DNA of 64,000 bases from Mycobacterium interjectum (GCA_002102225.1 LQPB01000032.1:62001-126000); one strand, 5' to 3'; shown: positions 1 through 12,608, counted from the first letter of the stretch. Translations and numbers: made by a program. The notes: generated from the sequence alone by a model not told the origin.

Positions 1-378
1 CGAGATACGGCGAGGCGGTCACCGCGTCGGCGGCCAGCGGCGAGTCGCCGGCCCATGCCGCGGCGTAGGCCGCCATGGTGGTGCCGATGTCGCCTCGCTT
101 GGCGTCGGCCAGCACCAGCACCCCGGCCGAACGCAGCGCGGCGATGGTGCGTTCCAGCACCGCGTATCCGGCGGCGCCGTACGTCTCGAAGAACGCCACC
201 TGCGGCTTGACGACGGCGAACCCGGCGAACGCCTCGACGCAGATGTCGCAGAAGGCGGCCAGCCCGTCGGCGGTGGCCGGCAGGTCCCACGCCCGCAGCA
301 GCTCGGGGTGCGGGTCGATGCCCAGGCACAGCGGCCCCCGGCTCAGCTTCGCCGCGGCCAGCCGGGCGCCGAAACCGG

Positions 379-382
<4 letters not shown>
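1..382 (-). CDS. pyrF: Orotidine 5'-phosphate decarboxylase, 3' end outside window
   Basis: Decarboxylates OMP to UMP, the last step of de novo pyrimidine synthesis, in the cytosol. The first 127 codons are present; the gene runs off the left edge. The translation starts [20 protein letters not shown] and contains [10 protein letters not shown] and the catalytic [13 protein letters not shown] motif of the mycobacterial (group 2) enzyme. The ATG at 382-380 overlaps the carB TGA (381-379) as ATGA, so translation is probably coupled to carB. It is the last recognised gene of the pyr operon. Family assignment is firm; the C-terminus cannot be checked here. Confidence 0.95.
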
Positions 383-3797
<3,415 letters not shown>

Positions 3798-3798
<1 letters not shown>

Positions 3799-4919
3799 TA
3801 GCGGCCCTCCCCTGCCATCAGCTCGATGAATTGGTCGAACAGGTATTCCGCGTCGTGCGGGCCGGCCGCGGCCTCCGGGTGGTACTGCACCGAAAACGCC
3901 CGCCCGTCAGCGAGTTTGACGCCCTCGACCGTCCCGTCGTTGGCGCAGGTGTGGCTGACGACGGCCGGGCCGAAGGGCGTGTCGAAGGACTGGCCGGCCT
4001 CGCCTTCCAGCGCGAAGCCGTGGTTCTGCGCGGTCACCGCGACCCGGCCGGTCGCGTGGTCGATGACCGGGATGTTGATGCCGCGGTGGCCGAAGACCAT
4101 CTTGTAGGTGGACAGTCCCAGCGCCCGGCCGAGGATCTGATTGCCGAAACAGATGCCGAACAACGGGATTCCGGCGCCCAGCACCTCGCGGGTGAGCGCG
4201 ACGACGTGGTCGGCGGTCGCGGGGTCACCGGGGCCGTTGGACAGGAACACCCCGTCGGGCTTGATGTCGGCGATCTGCTCGAAGGTCGCCGACGACGGCA
4301 GCACGTGGCTGCGGACGCCCCGGCGGGCGAAATTCCGCGGGGTGTTGGTCTTGATCCCGAGGTCAAGGGCGGCCACGGTAAAACGCTGCGGCCCTTCGGG
4401 TTCCACGACGTAGGTGCCCCCGGTGCTGACCTCGCCGGCCAGGTCGGCGCCCAGCATCGACTGCTGGCCCCGCACCCGCTCGACCAGCTCGTCCGGCTCG
4501 GCCAGCGACTCGCCGGAGAACACCCCGGCCTTCATCGAGCCGCGGCTGCGCAGGTGCCGCACCACCGCCCGGGTGTCGATCCCGGCGATCCCGACGATGC
4601 CCTGGCGGACCAGCTCGTCCTCCAGCGTGCCGGTGGCGCGCCAGTTGGAGGCGCGCGGCGACGGGTCGCGCACCGCGTACCCGGCGACCCAGATCTTGTC
4701 GCCGCGGCTCTCGGCGTCCTCGTCGTTCCAGCCGGTGTTGCCGATCTGCGGTGCGGTGGCGACCACGATCTGGCGGTGGTAGCTGGGGTCGGTCAGCGTC
4801 TCCTGATAGCCGGACATGCCGGTGGAAAAGACGGCCTCCCCGAGCGTTTGGCCGACCTTGCCGAACGGCGTTCCGGTGAAGACGCGGCCGTCCTCGAGTA
4901 CCAGTACGGCCTTACCCAT
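3798..4919 (-). CDS. carA: Carbamoyl-phosphate synthase small (glutaminase) subunit
   Basis: Hydrolyses glutamine and passes ammonia to CarB. The 373-residue protein has the N-terminal CPSase small-chain domain ([16 protein letters not shown]) and a C-terminal class I glutamine amidotransferase domain. The triad is visible as Cys257 in LFGICFGNQ and His347/Glu349 in QYHPEA. It starts with ATG at 4919 and overlaps the upstream Rv1382-like gene by 8 bases, then hands over to carB with a one-base overlap. Length and motifs are normal for the family. Confidence 0.98.
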
Positions 4920-5418
4920 CAGCGCCGTCCTCCTTCAGCCAGGCGTCGTACTCGTCGCGGTGGTCGGCCCGGAACCCGATGTCGATCTCGGGACCCGACG
5001 GCAGCCGCCAGCGGATCGCCAGGATGCCGACGCGGGCCACCACCTTGCCGGCCATGCCGCGCTCCATGCGGATGGCCGTGATCGATTCCCGGGGGATCCA
5101 AATCGGTTTGGCCCGAACGCGTTCCAGCAGGATCCCCTCGGGGTAGTGCGTCAGCACCGCCTTGCTGCGGTAGCCCAGGTCGCCGGCCGTGATGCGCTCG
5201 TTCCACGCCGGCGCCATGGTGCAGCCGCAGTACAACCCGCGGGTGGTGATGCTGGCGGTGCCCACCTTGTCGGGCACGTCGGGCAGGTCGCCGATCAGCT
5301 CCGTCTGCCGCCGCGCGCGGCGCTGCCAGCCGCGCATCATCAGCTGGATGAGCACGGCGATCACCACCACCAGCACGGCCGCGAAGATCAGCGACCCCAC
5401 CAGCGTGCCTGAATTCAT
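4912..5418 (-). CDS. Membrane-anchored protein of the pyr operon (Rv1382-like)
   Basis: A 168-residue protein of unknown function with one N-terminal membrane segment (about residues 8-27, [20 protein letters not shown]), then a basic stretch and a roughly 130-residue cytoplasmic part containing [22 protein letters not shown]. An Rv1382-like gene holds the same place between pyrC and carA in M. tuberculosis. The ATG at 5418 overlaps the pyrC TGA as ATGA, which settles the start, and the 3' end overlaps carA by 8 bases. Position suggests co-expression with pyrimidine genes; no direct role in the pathway is shown by the sequence. Confidence 0.9.
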   Translation of the reverse strand: MNSGTLVGSLIFAAVLVVVIAVLIQLMMRGWQRRARRQTELIGDLPDVPDKVGTASITTRGLYCGCTMAPAWNERITAGDLGYRSKAVLTHYPEGILLERVRAKPIWIPRESITAIRMERGMAGKVVARVGILAIRWRLPSGPEIDIGFRADHRDEYDAWLKEDGADG

Positions 5419-6707
5419 GCCGGGCTCTTCCCGTCCCGGGCGGTGACCCGCCCGCGCAGCAGGGTGGCGGTCACGGTGGCGGGCAGGGTCATCGACTCGT
5501 AGGGCGTGTTGTTCGACCGGCTGGCCAGGTCCGGCCCGGCGACCGTCCACGTCGCGTCCGGATCCACCACGGTCAGGTTCGCCGGCTCCCCCACCTCCAG
5601 CGGGCGGCCGTGATCGGGCAGCCCGACGATTCGGGCCGGATTCTCACTCATCACCCGCGCCACGTCGCGCCAGGTCAGCAGCCCGGGCGCCACCATCGTC
5701 TGCACCACCACCGACAGCGCGGTCTGCAACCCCAGCATGCCGGGGCGCGCCGCCGAGAACTCGACGCACTTTTCGTGCTCGGCGTGCGGGGCATGGTCGG
5801 TGGCCACGCAGTCGATTACCCCGTCGGCCAGCGCCTGACGCAGCGCAACCGCGTCGGCGGCCTCCCGCAGCGGCGGGTTCACCCGGTTCACCCCGGCGTA
5901 GCTGACCAGCCGGGTGTCGTCGAGCAGCAGGTGGTGCGGGGTGACCTCCGCGGTGATCGAAATGCCTTGCTCCTTGGCCCATTTCAGGATCTCGACGGTG
6001 CCCGCGGTGGAGGCGTGGCAGATGTGCACCCGGGCGCCGGCGTCGCGGGCCAGCAGCGCGTCGCGGGCCACGATCGATTCCTCGGCGGCCCGCGGCCACC
6101 CCGCGAGCCCCAGCCGGGCGGCCGTCGGTCCCTCGTGGGCGACGGCGCCGACGGTCAGCCGCGGCTCCTCGGCGTGCTGGGCGATCAGCACCCCCAGGCC
6201 GGTGGCGTACTCCAGCGCGCGGCGCATGATCAGCGGGTCGTGCACGCACACCCCGTCGTCGGAGAACATCTTCACCTGCGCGGCGCCGGCGGCCATCATG
6301 CCCATCTCGGTCAGCTCGGCCCCGGCCAGCCCGACCGTGACGGCGCCGACGGGGTGCACGTCGACCAGGCCGACCTGTTGCCCGCGGTGCCACACGTGGT
6401 CGGTGACCACCGGGCTGTCGGCGACCGGGGTGGTGTTGGCCATCGCGAACACCGCCGTGTAGCCACCCAAAGCCGCCGCCGCCGAACCGGTTTCGATGTC
6501 CTCCGCGTACTCGCGGCCGGGCTCGCGCAGATGGGTGTGCAGATCGACGAACCCGGGCAGCAGGACTTGCCCGGTGGCGTCGATGACATCGGCGGTGTCC
6601 GGGATGGCAAGGCCCGGGCCCATTTCCGTGATCTGGCCGTCGTCGACCAGGACATCGACCCGGTCGCCCTCGCCGTAGGGACGCACGCCTCGGATCAGCA
6701 CGCTCAT
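5415..6707 (-). CDS. pyrC: Dihydroorotase
   Basis: Cyclises carbamoyl aspartate to dihydroorotate, the third pyrimidine step. The 430-residue amidohydrolase-fold protein has the metal-binding [10 protein letters not shown] motif (His57, His59), further His residues in VHICHAST and the TDHAPH motif with the catalytic Asp. This is the class I bacterial type. The start ATG at 6707 overlaps the pyrB stop as ATGA, and its stop overlaps the next start in the same way, indicating translational coupling through the operon. Confidence 0.98.
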   Translation of the reverse strand: MSVLIRGVRPYGEGDRVDVLVDDGQITEMGPGLAIPDTADVIDATGQVLLPGFVDLHTHLREPGREYAEDIETGSAAAALGGYTAVFAMANTTPVADSPVVTDHVWHRGQQVGLVDVHPVGAVTVGLAGAELTEMGMMAAGAAQVKMFSDDGVCVHDPLIMRRALEYATGLGVLIAQHAEEPRLTVGAVAHEGPTAARLGLAGWPRAAEESIVARDALLARDAGARVHICHASTAGTVEILKWAKEQGISITAEVTPHHLLLDDTRLVSYAGVNRVNPPLREAADAVALRQALADGVIDCVATDHAPHAEHEKCVEFSAARPGMLGLQTALSVVVQTMVAPGLLTWRDVARVMSENPARIVGLPDHGRPLEVGEPANLTVVDPDATWTVAGPDLASRSNNTPYESMTLPATVTATLLRGRVTARDGKSPA

Positions 6708-7675
6708 GCCGCCCCCTCTTTACCGGCCGACTCAGCCCCAACCAGAACATGGAACAGCACCGCCATCCGGACGTGCACTCCGTTCGAAACCTGTTGCAGC
6801 ACCGCGGATTGCGACGAGTCGGCTACCGACGACGAGATCTCCATGCCGCGCACCATCGGCCCCGGATGCAGCACCACGGCGTGACCGGGCAGCATCGCCT
6901 GGCGCCGCTCGGACAGCCCGTAGCGCACCGAGTATTCGCGCACCGACGGGAAGAACCCGCCGTTCATCCGCTCGGCCTGCACCCGCAGCATCAGCACCGC
7001 GTCCGCCGCGGGCAGCTCGGCGTCGAAGTCGTAGGAGACGGTGGCCGGCCAGCCGTCGACCCCGACCGGCAACAGCGTCGGCGGCGCGACCAGCACCACC
7101 TCGGCGCCCAGGGTGGCCAGCAGCATGACGTTGGACCGGGCGACCCGGCTGTGCAGGATGTCGCCGACGATCACCACGCGCCGGCCCTCGATGCCGCCGA
7201 GGCGCTGGCGCATGGTCAGCGCGTCGAGCAGGGCCTGCGTCGGGTGCTCGTGGGTGCCGTCGCCGGCGTTGATCACCGACGGCGCGGAGTCATTGCCCGC
7301 CGTGGCAGGCGGCGTGGTCCATTCGGCGAGCAGGTGCGCGGCCCCGGACGCCGGGTGCCGGATGATCAGCGCGTCGGCGCCGGCGGCCCGCAACGTGAGC
7401 GCGGTGTCGCGCAGCGACTCGCCCTTGCCCACCGACGATCCGGCCGCGCTGACGTTGATCACGTCGGCGCTCATCCACTTGCCCGCCACCTCGAAGGACA
7501 CCCGGGTGCGGGTCGAGTTCTCGTAGAACATCGTGACGACGGTGCGCCCGCGCAGCGTCGGCAGCTTCTTGATGTCGCGGCCCACCAGCGCCTGGGCGAA
7601 CCGGTCGGCGTCGTCGAGGATGGCGGTGGCCTCGTCGCGGCTCAGGTCGCCGGCGGCCAACAGGTGGCGCGTCAT
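6704..7675 (-). CDS. pyrB: Aspartate carbamoyltransferase catalytic chain
   Basis: Joins carbamoyl phosphate and aspartate to give carbamoyl aspartate. The 323-residue protein has the carbamoyl-phosphate loop STRTR (residues 54-58, in [13 protein letters not shown]), HPTQALLDA and the aspartate-binding region near LMLRVQAER. No regulatory chain (pyrI) is present, as usual for actinobacteria. The start at 7675 overlaps the pyrR stop by 4 bases (ATGA). Confidence 0.98.
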   Translation of the reverse strand: MTRHLLAAGDLSRDEATAILDDADRFAQALVGRDIKKLPTLRGRTVVTMFYENSTRTRVSFEVAGKWMSADVINVSAAGSSVGKGESLRDTALTLRAAGADALIIRHPASGAAHLLAEWTTPPATAGNDSAPSVINAGDGTHEHPTQALLDALTMRQRLGGIEGRRVVIVGDILHSRVARSNVMLLATLGAEVVLVAPPTLLPVGVDGWPATVSYDFDAELPAADAVLMLRVQAERMNGGFFPSVREYSVRYGLSERRQAMLPGHAVVLHPGPMVRGMEISSSVADSSQSAVLQQVSNGVHVRMAVLFHVLVGAESAGKEGAA

Positions 7676-8235
7676 CGCGAGATCACCACCCCGTCGCGGT
7701 CGTCGTGCTCGCTCAGCAGCACGTGCACGCTCTCGGTGCGCGAGGTCGGCACGTTCTTGCCGACGTAGTCGGCGCGCAGCGGCAGTTCGCGGTGGCCCCG
7801 GTCGACGAGCACCGCCAGCTGCACCGCGCGGGGCCGGCCGACGTCGCGCAGCGCGTCCAGCGCGGAGCGCACCGAGCGGCCGGAGTACAGCACGTCGTCG
7901 ACGAGGATCACCAGGGCGTCGTCGATGCCGCCGGCCGGGATCGCGGTGGCCTCCAGCGGCCGTGGCGGCTTTTGCATCAGGTCGTCGCGGTACAGGGTGA
8001 TGTCGAGGGCCCCGTGCCCGACGTCGACCCCGCTGTACTCGCCGATGTTGGCGGCCAGGCGCTGGGCGAGGATGACGCCGCGGGTCGGGATTCCCAACAG
8101 CACCACCCGGGGCGCGTCGGGAGCATCCAGCGCGGTCTTTTCGATGATCTGATGCGCGATACGGGAAATGGTGCGGCCCACGTCGGCCGCCGACATCAAT
8201 TCGCGGCCGGTGCCCGTGTCATTCGCGGCACACAT
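7672..8235 (-). CDS. pyrR: PyrR: pyr mRNA-binding regulator / uracil phosphoribosyltransferase
   Basis: First gene of the pyr operon. The 187-residue protein belongs to the type I PRTase fold and carries the PRPP loop in [20 protein letters not shown]. The family binds a hairpin in pyr leader RNA in response to UMP/UTP, and members can also convert uracil to UMP. ATG 8235 ([14 protein letters not shown]) is chosen because AGGAGG (8253-8248 on this strand) lies 12 bases upstream and a PyrR-type hairpin overlaps that site. Mycobacterial PyrR is known to act by translational repression. Confidence 0.95.
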   Translation of the reverse strand: MCAANDTGTGRELMSAADVGRTISRIAHQIIEKTALDAPDAPRVVLLGIPTRGVILAQRLAANIGEYSGVDVGHGALDITLYRDDLMQKPPRPLEATAIPAGGIDDALVILVDDVLYSGRSVRSALDALRDVGRPRAVQLAVLVDRGHRELPLRADYVGKNVPTSRTESVHVLLSEHDDRDGVVISR

Positions 8236-8247
8236 GCGAAGACTTGA

Positions 8248-8283
8248 CCTCCTTCTCCGCCTCTCTGGACGGATCGTTAAAGG
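8248..8283 (-). promoter_or_regulatory. PyrR-binding hairpin overlapping the pyrR Shine-Dalgarno
   Basis: Read on the minus strand, the leader contains CCTT (8283 side), then GTCCAGAGAGGCGGAGAAGG. The core TCCAGAGAGGC matches the conserved loop bound by PyrR in Bacillus pyr attenuators, and the flanking CCTT and AAGG form the lower stem. The 3' arm AAGG overlaps the AGGAGG ribosome binding site (8253-8248). PyrR binding in the presence of UMP should therefore block translation of pyrR and, through coupling, the whole operon. Confidence 0.85.
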
Positions 8284-8299
8284 ATGTCGACTGCCCGGC

Positions 8300-8305
8300 A
8301 GCGTA
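8300..8305 (-). promoter_or_regulatory. -10 box of the pyr operon promoter
   Basis: TACGCT on the minus strand fits TANNNT. A start about 7 bases downstream would give a leader of roughly 57 bases that contains the whole PyrR hairpin. No clear -35 hexamer is visible. The divergent methyltransferase -10 box lies only 11 bases away. Confidence 0.55.
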
Positions 8306-8316
8306 GCACTGCGGAC

Positions 8317-8322
8317 TAGCCT
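8317..8322 (+). promoter_or_regulatory. -10 box, likely leaderless methyltransferase promoter
   Basis: TAGCCT ends 7 bases before the ATG at 8330, so transcription would begin at or next to the start codon. No ribosome binding site precedes this ATG, which is consistent with leaderless translation. Confidence 0.5.
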
Positions 8323-8329
8323 GGGCGAA

Positions 8330-8998
8330 ATGACAGGCTCGAGTTCCCCCGGCTTTCCCTCCGGATTGCAGCGCATGGACTTCGACGCGCTTTACCGCGG
8401 CGAGAGCCCCGGCGAAGGCATCCCGGCGATGGCCACGCCCCCGTGGGATACCAAGGCGCCCAAGGAGAATGTCATCGCGTGGCACACGGGCGGCTGGATC
8501 CACGGTGACGTCCTCGACATCGGCTGCGGCCTCGGCGACAACGCCATCTACCTGGCGAACAACGGCTACCACGTCACCGCGTTGGACATCTCACCCACCG
8601 CGCTGACCACCGCCGAGCGCCGGGCCGCTGACGCCGGAGTCCAGGTGAGGTTCGCGGTGGCCGACTCCACCACGCTCGCCGGTTACACCGACGCGTTCGA
8701 CACCATCGTCGACAGCGGCATGTTCCACTGCCTCGACGACGAGGGCAAGCGCAGCTACGCCGCCGCGGCGCACCGGGCGACCCGGCCGGGCGCCACGTTG
8801 CTCATCAGTTGCTTCTCCGACGCCCACCCCGCCGATACCGAGTGGCCGCGGCCGTCGGTGCCCGAGCGGACGCTGCGCGACGTCCTCGGCGGCGCGGGCT
8901 GGGACATCGAATCGCTGGAACCGGCCACGGTGCGCCGCGAGCTGGACGGGACCGAGACCGAAATGGCGTTCTGGTACGTCCGCGCGCGGCGCCGCTAG
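8330..8998 (+). CDS. Class I SAM-dependent methyltransferase (Rv1377c-like)
   Basis: A 222-residue protein with the SAM-binding glycine motif [11 protein letters not shown] (residues 61-71), an acidic end to strand 2 (VTALDIS) and [13 protein letters not shown] as motif IV. The short N-terminal extension with [14 protein letters not shown] is typical of the thiopurine-methyltransferase-like group in actinobacteria. The substrate cannot be deduced. It is divergent from pyrR, as Rv1377c is in M. tuberculosis. ATG 8330 is chosen because it matches the leaderless promoter and begins the conserved part. Confidence 0.85.
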   Translation: MTGSSSPGFPSGLQRMDFDALYRGESPGEGIPAMATPPWDTKAPKENVIAWHTGGWIHGDVLDIGCGLGDNAIYLANNGYHVTALDISPTALTTAERRAADAGVQVRFAVADSTTLAGYTDAFDTIVDSGMFHCLDDEGKRSYAAAAHRATRPGATLLISCFSDAHPADTEWPRPSVPERTLRDVLGGAGWDIESLEPATVRRELDGTETEMAFWYVRARRR

Positions 8999-9022
8999 CC
9001 GGATCTTGTCGGCCGCCACCGC

Positions 9023-9028
9023 TAGTAT
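9023..9028 (+). promoter_or_regulatory. -10 box of the first DUF222/HNH gene (leaderless)
   Basis: TAGTAT, followed by 7 bases (CGAAAGT) and the ATG at 9036. The same spacing occurs in the paralogue at 59-60.6 kb. The last base is also the first base of the SOS-like box. Confidence 0.6.
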
Positions 9029-9043
9029 CGAAAGTATGTTCGA
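9028..9043. promoter_or_regulatory. LexA SOS-like box, one mismatch
   Basis: TCGAAAGTATGTTCGA compared with the mycobacterial SOS consensus TCGAAC-N4-GTTCGA differs only at position 6 (A for C). It covers the predicted transcription start and the ATG, so bound LexA would block the leaderless promoter. Confidence 0.65.
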
Positions 9044-10271
9044 ATCTGGTGACCATGCCGACGAGGCCGCGCTGATCGCGCGGATCGCCGAGCTGGAGAC
9101 GGTCAAGTCGGCGGCCGCCGCGGAGCAGGCACGCGCGTCCGTGCGGTTGGAGGCGCTGCGCCGCGCCCACGAGTCCGACGCCGGGGTGCCGGCCGCCCAG
9201 CGCGGGCGCGGGCTGGCCGGCGAGATCGCGCTGGCGCGACGGGATTCCCCCGCCCGCGGCGGGCGGCACCTCGGATTCGCGAAGGCGTTGGTCAACGAGA
9301 TGCCGCACACGCTCGCTGCGCTCGAGGCCGGGCGGTTGTCGGAGTGGCGGGCCACCCTGATCGTGCGGGAGTCGGCGTGCCTGGACGTCGAGCACCGGCG
9401 TGCGCTGGACGCCGAGATGTGCGCCGACGCATCGCAGCTGGACGGGATGGGCGATGCGCGGATCGCGGCGGCCAGGGCGATCGCCTACCGGCTCGACGCC
9501 CGGGCGGTGGTCGATCGCGCGGCCAAGGCCGAGTCCGAGCGCACCGTGACGATTCGCCCGGCCCCCGACACCATGACGTGGGTGACGGCGCTCCTGCCGG
9601 TGGCCCGAGGCGTCGCGGTCTACGCGGCCCTCAAGCGCGCCGCCGACACCACGTTCGACGGCCGCACGCGCGGCCAGGTCATGGCCGACACGCTGCTCGA
9701 ACGCGTCACCGGGCGGCCCGCCGAGGTGGCCCAGCCGATCGCGGTCAACCTGGTGATTTCCGACGAGACGCTGCTGGGCCACGACGACACGGCGGCGGTG
9801 GTCGACGGCTACGGCCCGATACCGGCGGCCGTGGCCCGCCACCTGGTGCGCGACGCGGCCATCGACGCCCGGTCGCGGGCCACGCTGCGGCGGCTCTATC
9901 GGCATCCCGGTTCAGGGTCCCTGGTCGCCATGGAGTCGCGGTCGCGGTGCTTCCCCAAGGGGCTCGCCAGGTTCATCGGTCTGCGCGATCAGCGTTGTCG
10001 CACTCCCTACTGCGACGCCCCGATCCGCCACCACGACCACGCCCGGCCGCACCACCGCGGCGGTGCCACCAGCGCGGCGAACGGGCTCGGCATGTGCGAG
10101 CGCTGCAACTACGCGAAGGAGGCACCCGGCTGGCGCGTCGCCGCGAGCGTGGACGAAATGGGCAGGCACACGGCCGAATTCACGACGCCCACCGGCATGC
10201 GGTATCGCTCCGGCGCGCCGCCGCCGCCCGGGCGGCTCGACATATTCGTCGTCGAGCCCCGCGCCGCCTGA
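9036..10271 (+). CDS. DUF222 / HNH endonuclease-domain protein (13E12 family)
   Basis: A 411-residue protein with an N-terminal helical DUF222 region (about residues 10-300) and a C-terminal HNH nuclease motif: the zinc-type cysteines in CRTPYC and CERC flank HHDHARPHHRGG. This family is abundant in mycobacteria (REP13E12 proteins) and several members are DNA-damage induced. The role is unknown, probably DNA cleavage. ATG 9036 (MFESGDHADEAA) is preferred over an upstream start because the -10 box and SOS-like box align to it. A paralogue is encoded at 59108-60613; the two are related but not near-identical. Confidence 0.88.
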   Translation: MFESGDHADEAALIARIAELETVKSAAAAEQARASVRLEALRRAHESDAGVPAAQRGRGLAGEIALARRDSPARGGRHLGFAKALVNEMPHTLAALEAGRLSEWRATLIVRESACLDVEHRRALDAEMCADASQLDGMGDARIAAARAIAYRLDARAVVDRAAKAESERTVTIRPAPDTMTWVTALLPVARGVAVYAALKRAADTTFDGRTRGQVMADTLLERVTGRPAEVAQPIAVNLVISDETLLGHDDTAAVVDGYGPIPAAVARHLVRDAAIDARSRATLRRLYRHPGSGSLVAMESRSRCFPKGLARFIGLRDQRCRTPYCDAPIRHHDHARPHHRGGATSAANGLGMCERCNYAKEAPGWRVAASVDEMGRHTAEFTTPTGMRYRSGAPPPPGRLDIFVVEPRAA

Positions 10272-10292
10272 CTGGCGGGTGCGCGGAGGCCG

Positions 10293-10721
10293 CTACGTGC
10301 AGGGGTATTGCCCGTTGAGCACGCAATTGCTCGGCGGCGAGTAGGTACCGACCAGCGCGCCTCGGAAACCACCCGTGGCCGAACCGCCCGGCGCGATCAC
10401 GCGATTCCAGTTCGCGGGGGTGACAACGAAGTGCGTGCCGGACTGGGTGACGGTGCTGTTCCACGCGTGCAGCACGGATTGGCTCGCCGGCATGTCGAAT
10501 TCCAGCTTCCAATCGCTCATCGGCGCCATGCTGGCGTTGGTGACGGCGAAGCGGGCGATGAACCCGGTCTGCCACGTATGTTCCACCGACAACGTCGCCG
10601 AGGCCGCGGCCGCCTGCGCCGCGGGGGCGATGCCGAGTCCGAGGACGGCCACCAGCACTGCCAACACGGTCACGTGAAGCGCCGTGCGCCAGCGCCTCAC
10701 GTACTTGTCCAGTCCCGCCAT
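10293..10721 (-). CDS. Secreted stand-alone carbohydrate-binding module CBM2 (Rv1987-like)
   Basis: A 142-residue protein with a signal peptide (MAGLDKYVRRWRTALHVTVL, hydrophobic core, cut after AQAAA) followed by one family 2 cellulose/chitin-binding module. The module has spaced tryptophans (HTWQTGF, SDWKLEF, LHAWNS, ANWNRV), a cysteine near the C-terminus and the ending NGQYPCT. No catalytic domain is present. It closely resembles M. tuberculosis Rv1987 (from memory), annotated there as a possible chitinase. ATG 10721 begins the signal peptide, with TAGTGT about 8 bases upstream. Predicted to be exported and to bind polysaccharide. Confidence 0.88.
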   Translation of the reverse strand: MAGLDKYVRRWRTALHVTVLAVLVAVLGLGIAPAAQAAAASATLSVEHTWQTGFIARFAVTNASMAPMSDWKLEFDMPASQSVLHAWNSTVTQSGTHFVVTPANWNRVIAPGGSATGGFRGALVGTYSPPSNCVLNGQYPCT

Positions 10722-10846
10722 AGCAGCCAACACTAAGACCGAGCAGGCCATATCGGCCGCCGCATCGCGGGTAAGCTGCCGTACCTTTGCGCAACCGAAA
10801 CCGTCGTGAAATTTTGGCTGCCACGTCCGCGCGCGGCGGCGCACAC

Positions 10847-10852
10847 TAACCT
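10847..10852 (+). promoter_or_regulatory. -10 box, likely leaderless hydrolase promoter
   Basis: TAACCT followed by 6 bases and the GTG at 10859. No Shine-Dalgarno sequence precedes the start, which supports leaderless expression. Confidence 0.5.
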
Positions 10853-10858
10853 GAACGC

Positions 10859-12064
10859 GTGAATCTGGACGTCAATCAGGCCTCCATCCGCGAGGTGTGC
10901 GACGCGGGCCTGCTCGCGGGCGCCTTGACGGTGGTGTGGCAGGGCGGACAAGTGCTGCAGGTCAACGAGATCGGCTACCGCGATATCGACGCGGGCCTAC
11001 CGATGCGGCGGGACACGGTGTTCCGCATCGCGTCGATGACCAAGCCCGTCACGGTCGCGGCGGTGATGAGCCTGGTCGACGAGGGCAAGCTGGGGCTCAA
11101 GGACCCGGTCGTGCGCTGGGCGCCGGAACTGGCCGACGTGCGGGTGCTCGACGACCCGGTTGGTCCGCTGGATGCGACGCACCCGCTGGGCCGCGCCATC
11201 CTGATCGAGGACCTGCTCACCCACACCAGCGGCCTGGCCTACGGCTTCTCGGTGTCCGGGCCGATCGCCAAGGCCTACGTGCGGCTGCCCTTCAACCAGG
11301 GCCCCGACGCCTGGCTGGCCGAGCTGGCCAAGCTGCCGCTGGTGCATCAGCCCGGTGACCGGTTGACCTACAGCCATTCCATCGACCTGCTGGGTGTCAT
11401 CGCTTCCCGCATCGAGGGCAAGCCGTTCCACGAGGTCCTCGACGAACGGGTGCTGGGCCCGGTGGGCATGCCCGACACCGGTTTCTTCGTCTCCCCGGAG
11501 GCGCGCCGCCGCGCGGCGACCATGTACCGCCTCGACGGGCAGGGCCGGCTGCACCATGACGCGATGGGTCCGCCGCACATCACGCCGCCGTCCTTCTGCA
11601 ACGCCGGCGGCGGGTTGTGGTCGACCGCCGACGACTACCTGCGGTTCGTGCGGATGCTGCTCGGCGACGGGACCATCGACGGCGTGCGGGTGCTCTCCCC
11701 CGAGTCCGCCCGGCTGATGCGCACCGACCGGCTCACCGACGAGCAGAAGCGGCACCACTTCCTGGGGGCGCCGTACTGGGTCGGCCGCGGCTTCGGGCTG
11801 AACCTGTCGGTGGTGACCGACCCGGCCAAGAGCGCGCCGCTGTTCGGGCCCGGCGGGCTCGGCACGTTCAGCTGGCCCGGCGCGTACGGCACGTGGTGGC
11901 AGGCCGACCCGACCGCCGACCTGGTGCTGCTGTATCTGGTCCAGAACCTGCCAGATATGTCCGCGGACGTGGCCGCGGCCGTCGCCGGCAACACCTCGCT
12001 GTCGAAACTCCAATCGGCGCAACCGAAGTTCGTGCGGCGCACCTATCAGGCGCTCGGCCTCTAG
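10859..12064 (+). CDS. Serine beta-lactamase-fold hydrolase/esterase
   Basis: A 401-residue class C beta-lactamase-like protein with the active-site Ser-x-x-Lys at Ser59-Met-Thr-Lys62 (RIASMTKPVT) and the second motif Tyr-Ser-His in LTYSHSID in place of YxN. No signal peptide is seen. Mycobacteria encode many such proteins (LipD/LipL type), which act mostly as esterases or transacylases rather than true beta-lactamases; the substrate is unknown. The acetyltransferase starts 4 bases after its stop, so the two are probably co-transcribed. Confidence 0.88.
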   Translation: MNLDVNQASIREVCDAGLLAGALTVVWQGGQVLQVNEIGYRDIDAGLPMRRDTVFRIASMTKPVTVAAVMSLVDEGKLGLKDPVVRWAPELADVRVLDDPVGPLDATHPLGRAILIEDLLTHTSGLAYGFSVSGPIAKAYVRLPFNQGPDAWLAELAKLPLVHQPGDRLTYSHSIDLLGVIASRIEGKPFHEVLDERVLGPVGMPDTGFFVSPEARRRAATMYRLDGQGRLHHDAMGPPHITPPSFCNAGGGLWSTADDYLRFVRMLLGDGTIDGVRVLSPESARLMRTDRLTDEQKRHHFLGAPYWVGRGFGLNLSVVTDPAKSAPLFGPGGLGTFSWPGAYGTWWQADPTADLVLLYLVQNLPDMSADVAAAVAGNTSLSKLQSAQPKFVRRTYQALGL

Positions 12065-12068
12065 CGCG

Positions 12069-12608
12069 ATGGTCGCCTACCCGCCCGACCGCATGACCGG
12101 CCCGAAGTTGGTGCTGCGCCCCCCGGTGCTCGACGACGCGGGCGCGCTGTATCAGCGGGTCGCCCGGGATCCCGAGGTCACCAAGTACCTGCTGTGGGCG
12201 CCGCATCCCGACGTGGCGGCGACGCGGCGGGTGATCACCGAAAAACTCAACGTGGGCGGCGACGAGCGGACCTGGGCCATCACGCTGCGCAACAGCGGCG
12301 AGGTCATCGGGCTGACCAGCTGCCGGCGGCCCGTGCCGCACGCGGTCGAGATCGGTTACTGCCTCGGCCGGCGGTGGTGGGGCAAGGGCTACATGTCCGA
12401 GGTGCTCGACCTGCTGCTCGCGGCGCTGCAGGCGGATCGGCAGGTGTATCGCGTGTGGGCGACGTGCAGTCCCGACAACGAACGCTCGGCGCGGCTGCTG
12501 GAGCGCGCCGGTTTCGGGCTGGAGGGGCGGCTGGCCCGGCACGCCGTGTACCCCACCCTGGGTCCCGAGCCCCGGGACGCCCTCATGTACGCGAAGATCC
12601 TGCGCTGA
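12069..12608 (+). CDS. GNAT N-acetyltransferase, RimJ/RimL type
   Basis: A 179-residue acetyltransferase with the RimJ/L layout: LVLRPPVLDDAGALYQRVARD at the start, the acetyl-CoA site around GYCLGRRWWGKGYMSEVLD, and CSPDNERSARLLERAGFGLEG near the C-terminus. It transfers an acetyl group from acetyl-CoA; the acceptor is unknown. It follows the hydrolase closely and is convergent with the MFS gene. Confidence 0.88.
   Translation: MVAYPPDRMTGPKLVLRPPVLDDAGALYQRVARDPEVTKYLLWAPHPDVAATRRVITEKLNVGGDERTWAITLRNSGEVIGLTSCRRPVPHAVEIGYCLGRRWWGKGYMSEVLDLLLAALQADRQVYRVWATCSPDNERSARLLERAGFGLEGRLARHAVYPTLGPEPRDALMYAKILR

Noticed and set aside
5512..5520. Isolated GTTCGA half-site inside pyrC
   Set aside because: No second TCGAAC half-site lies at the required spacing, and it is in coding sequence, so it is not an SOS box.
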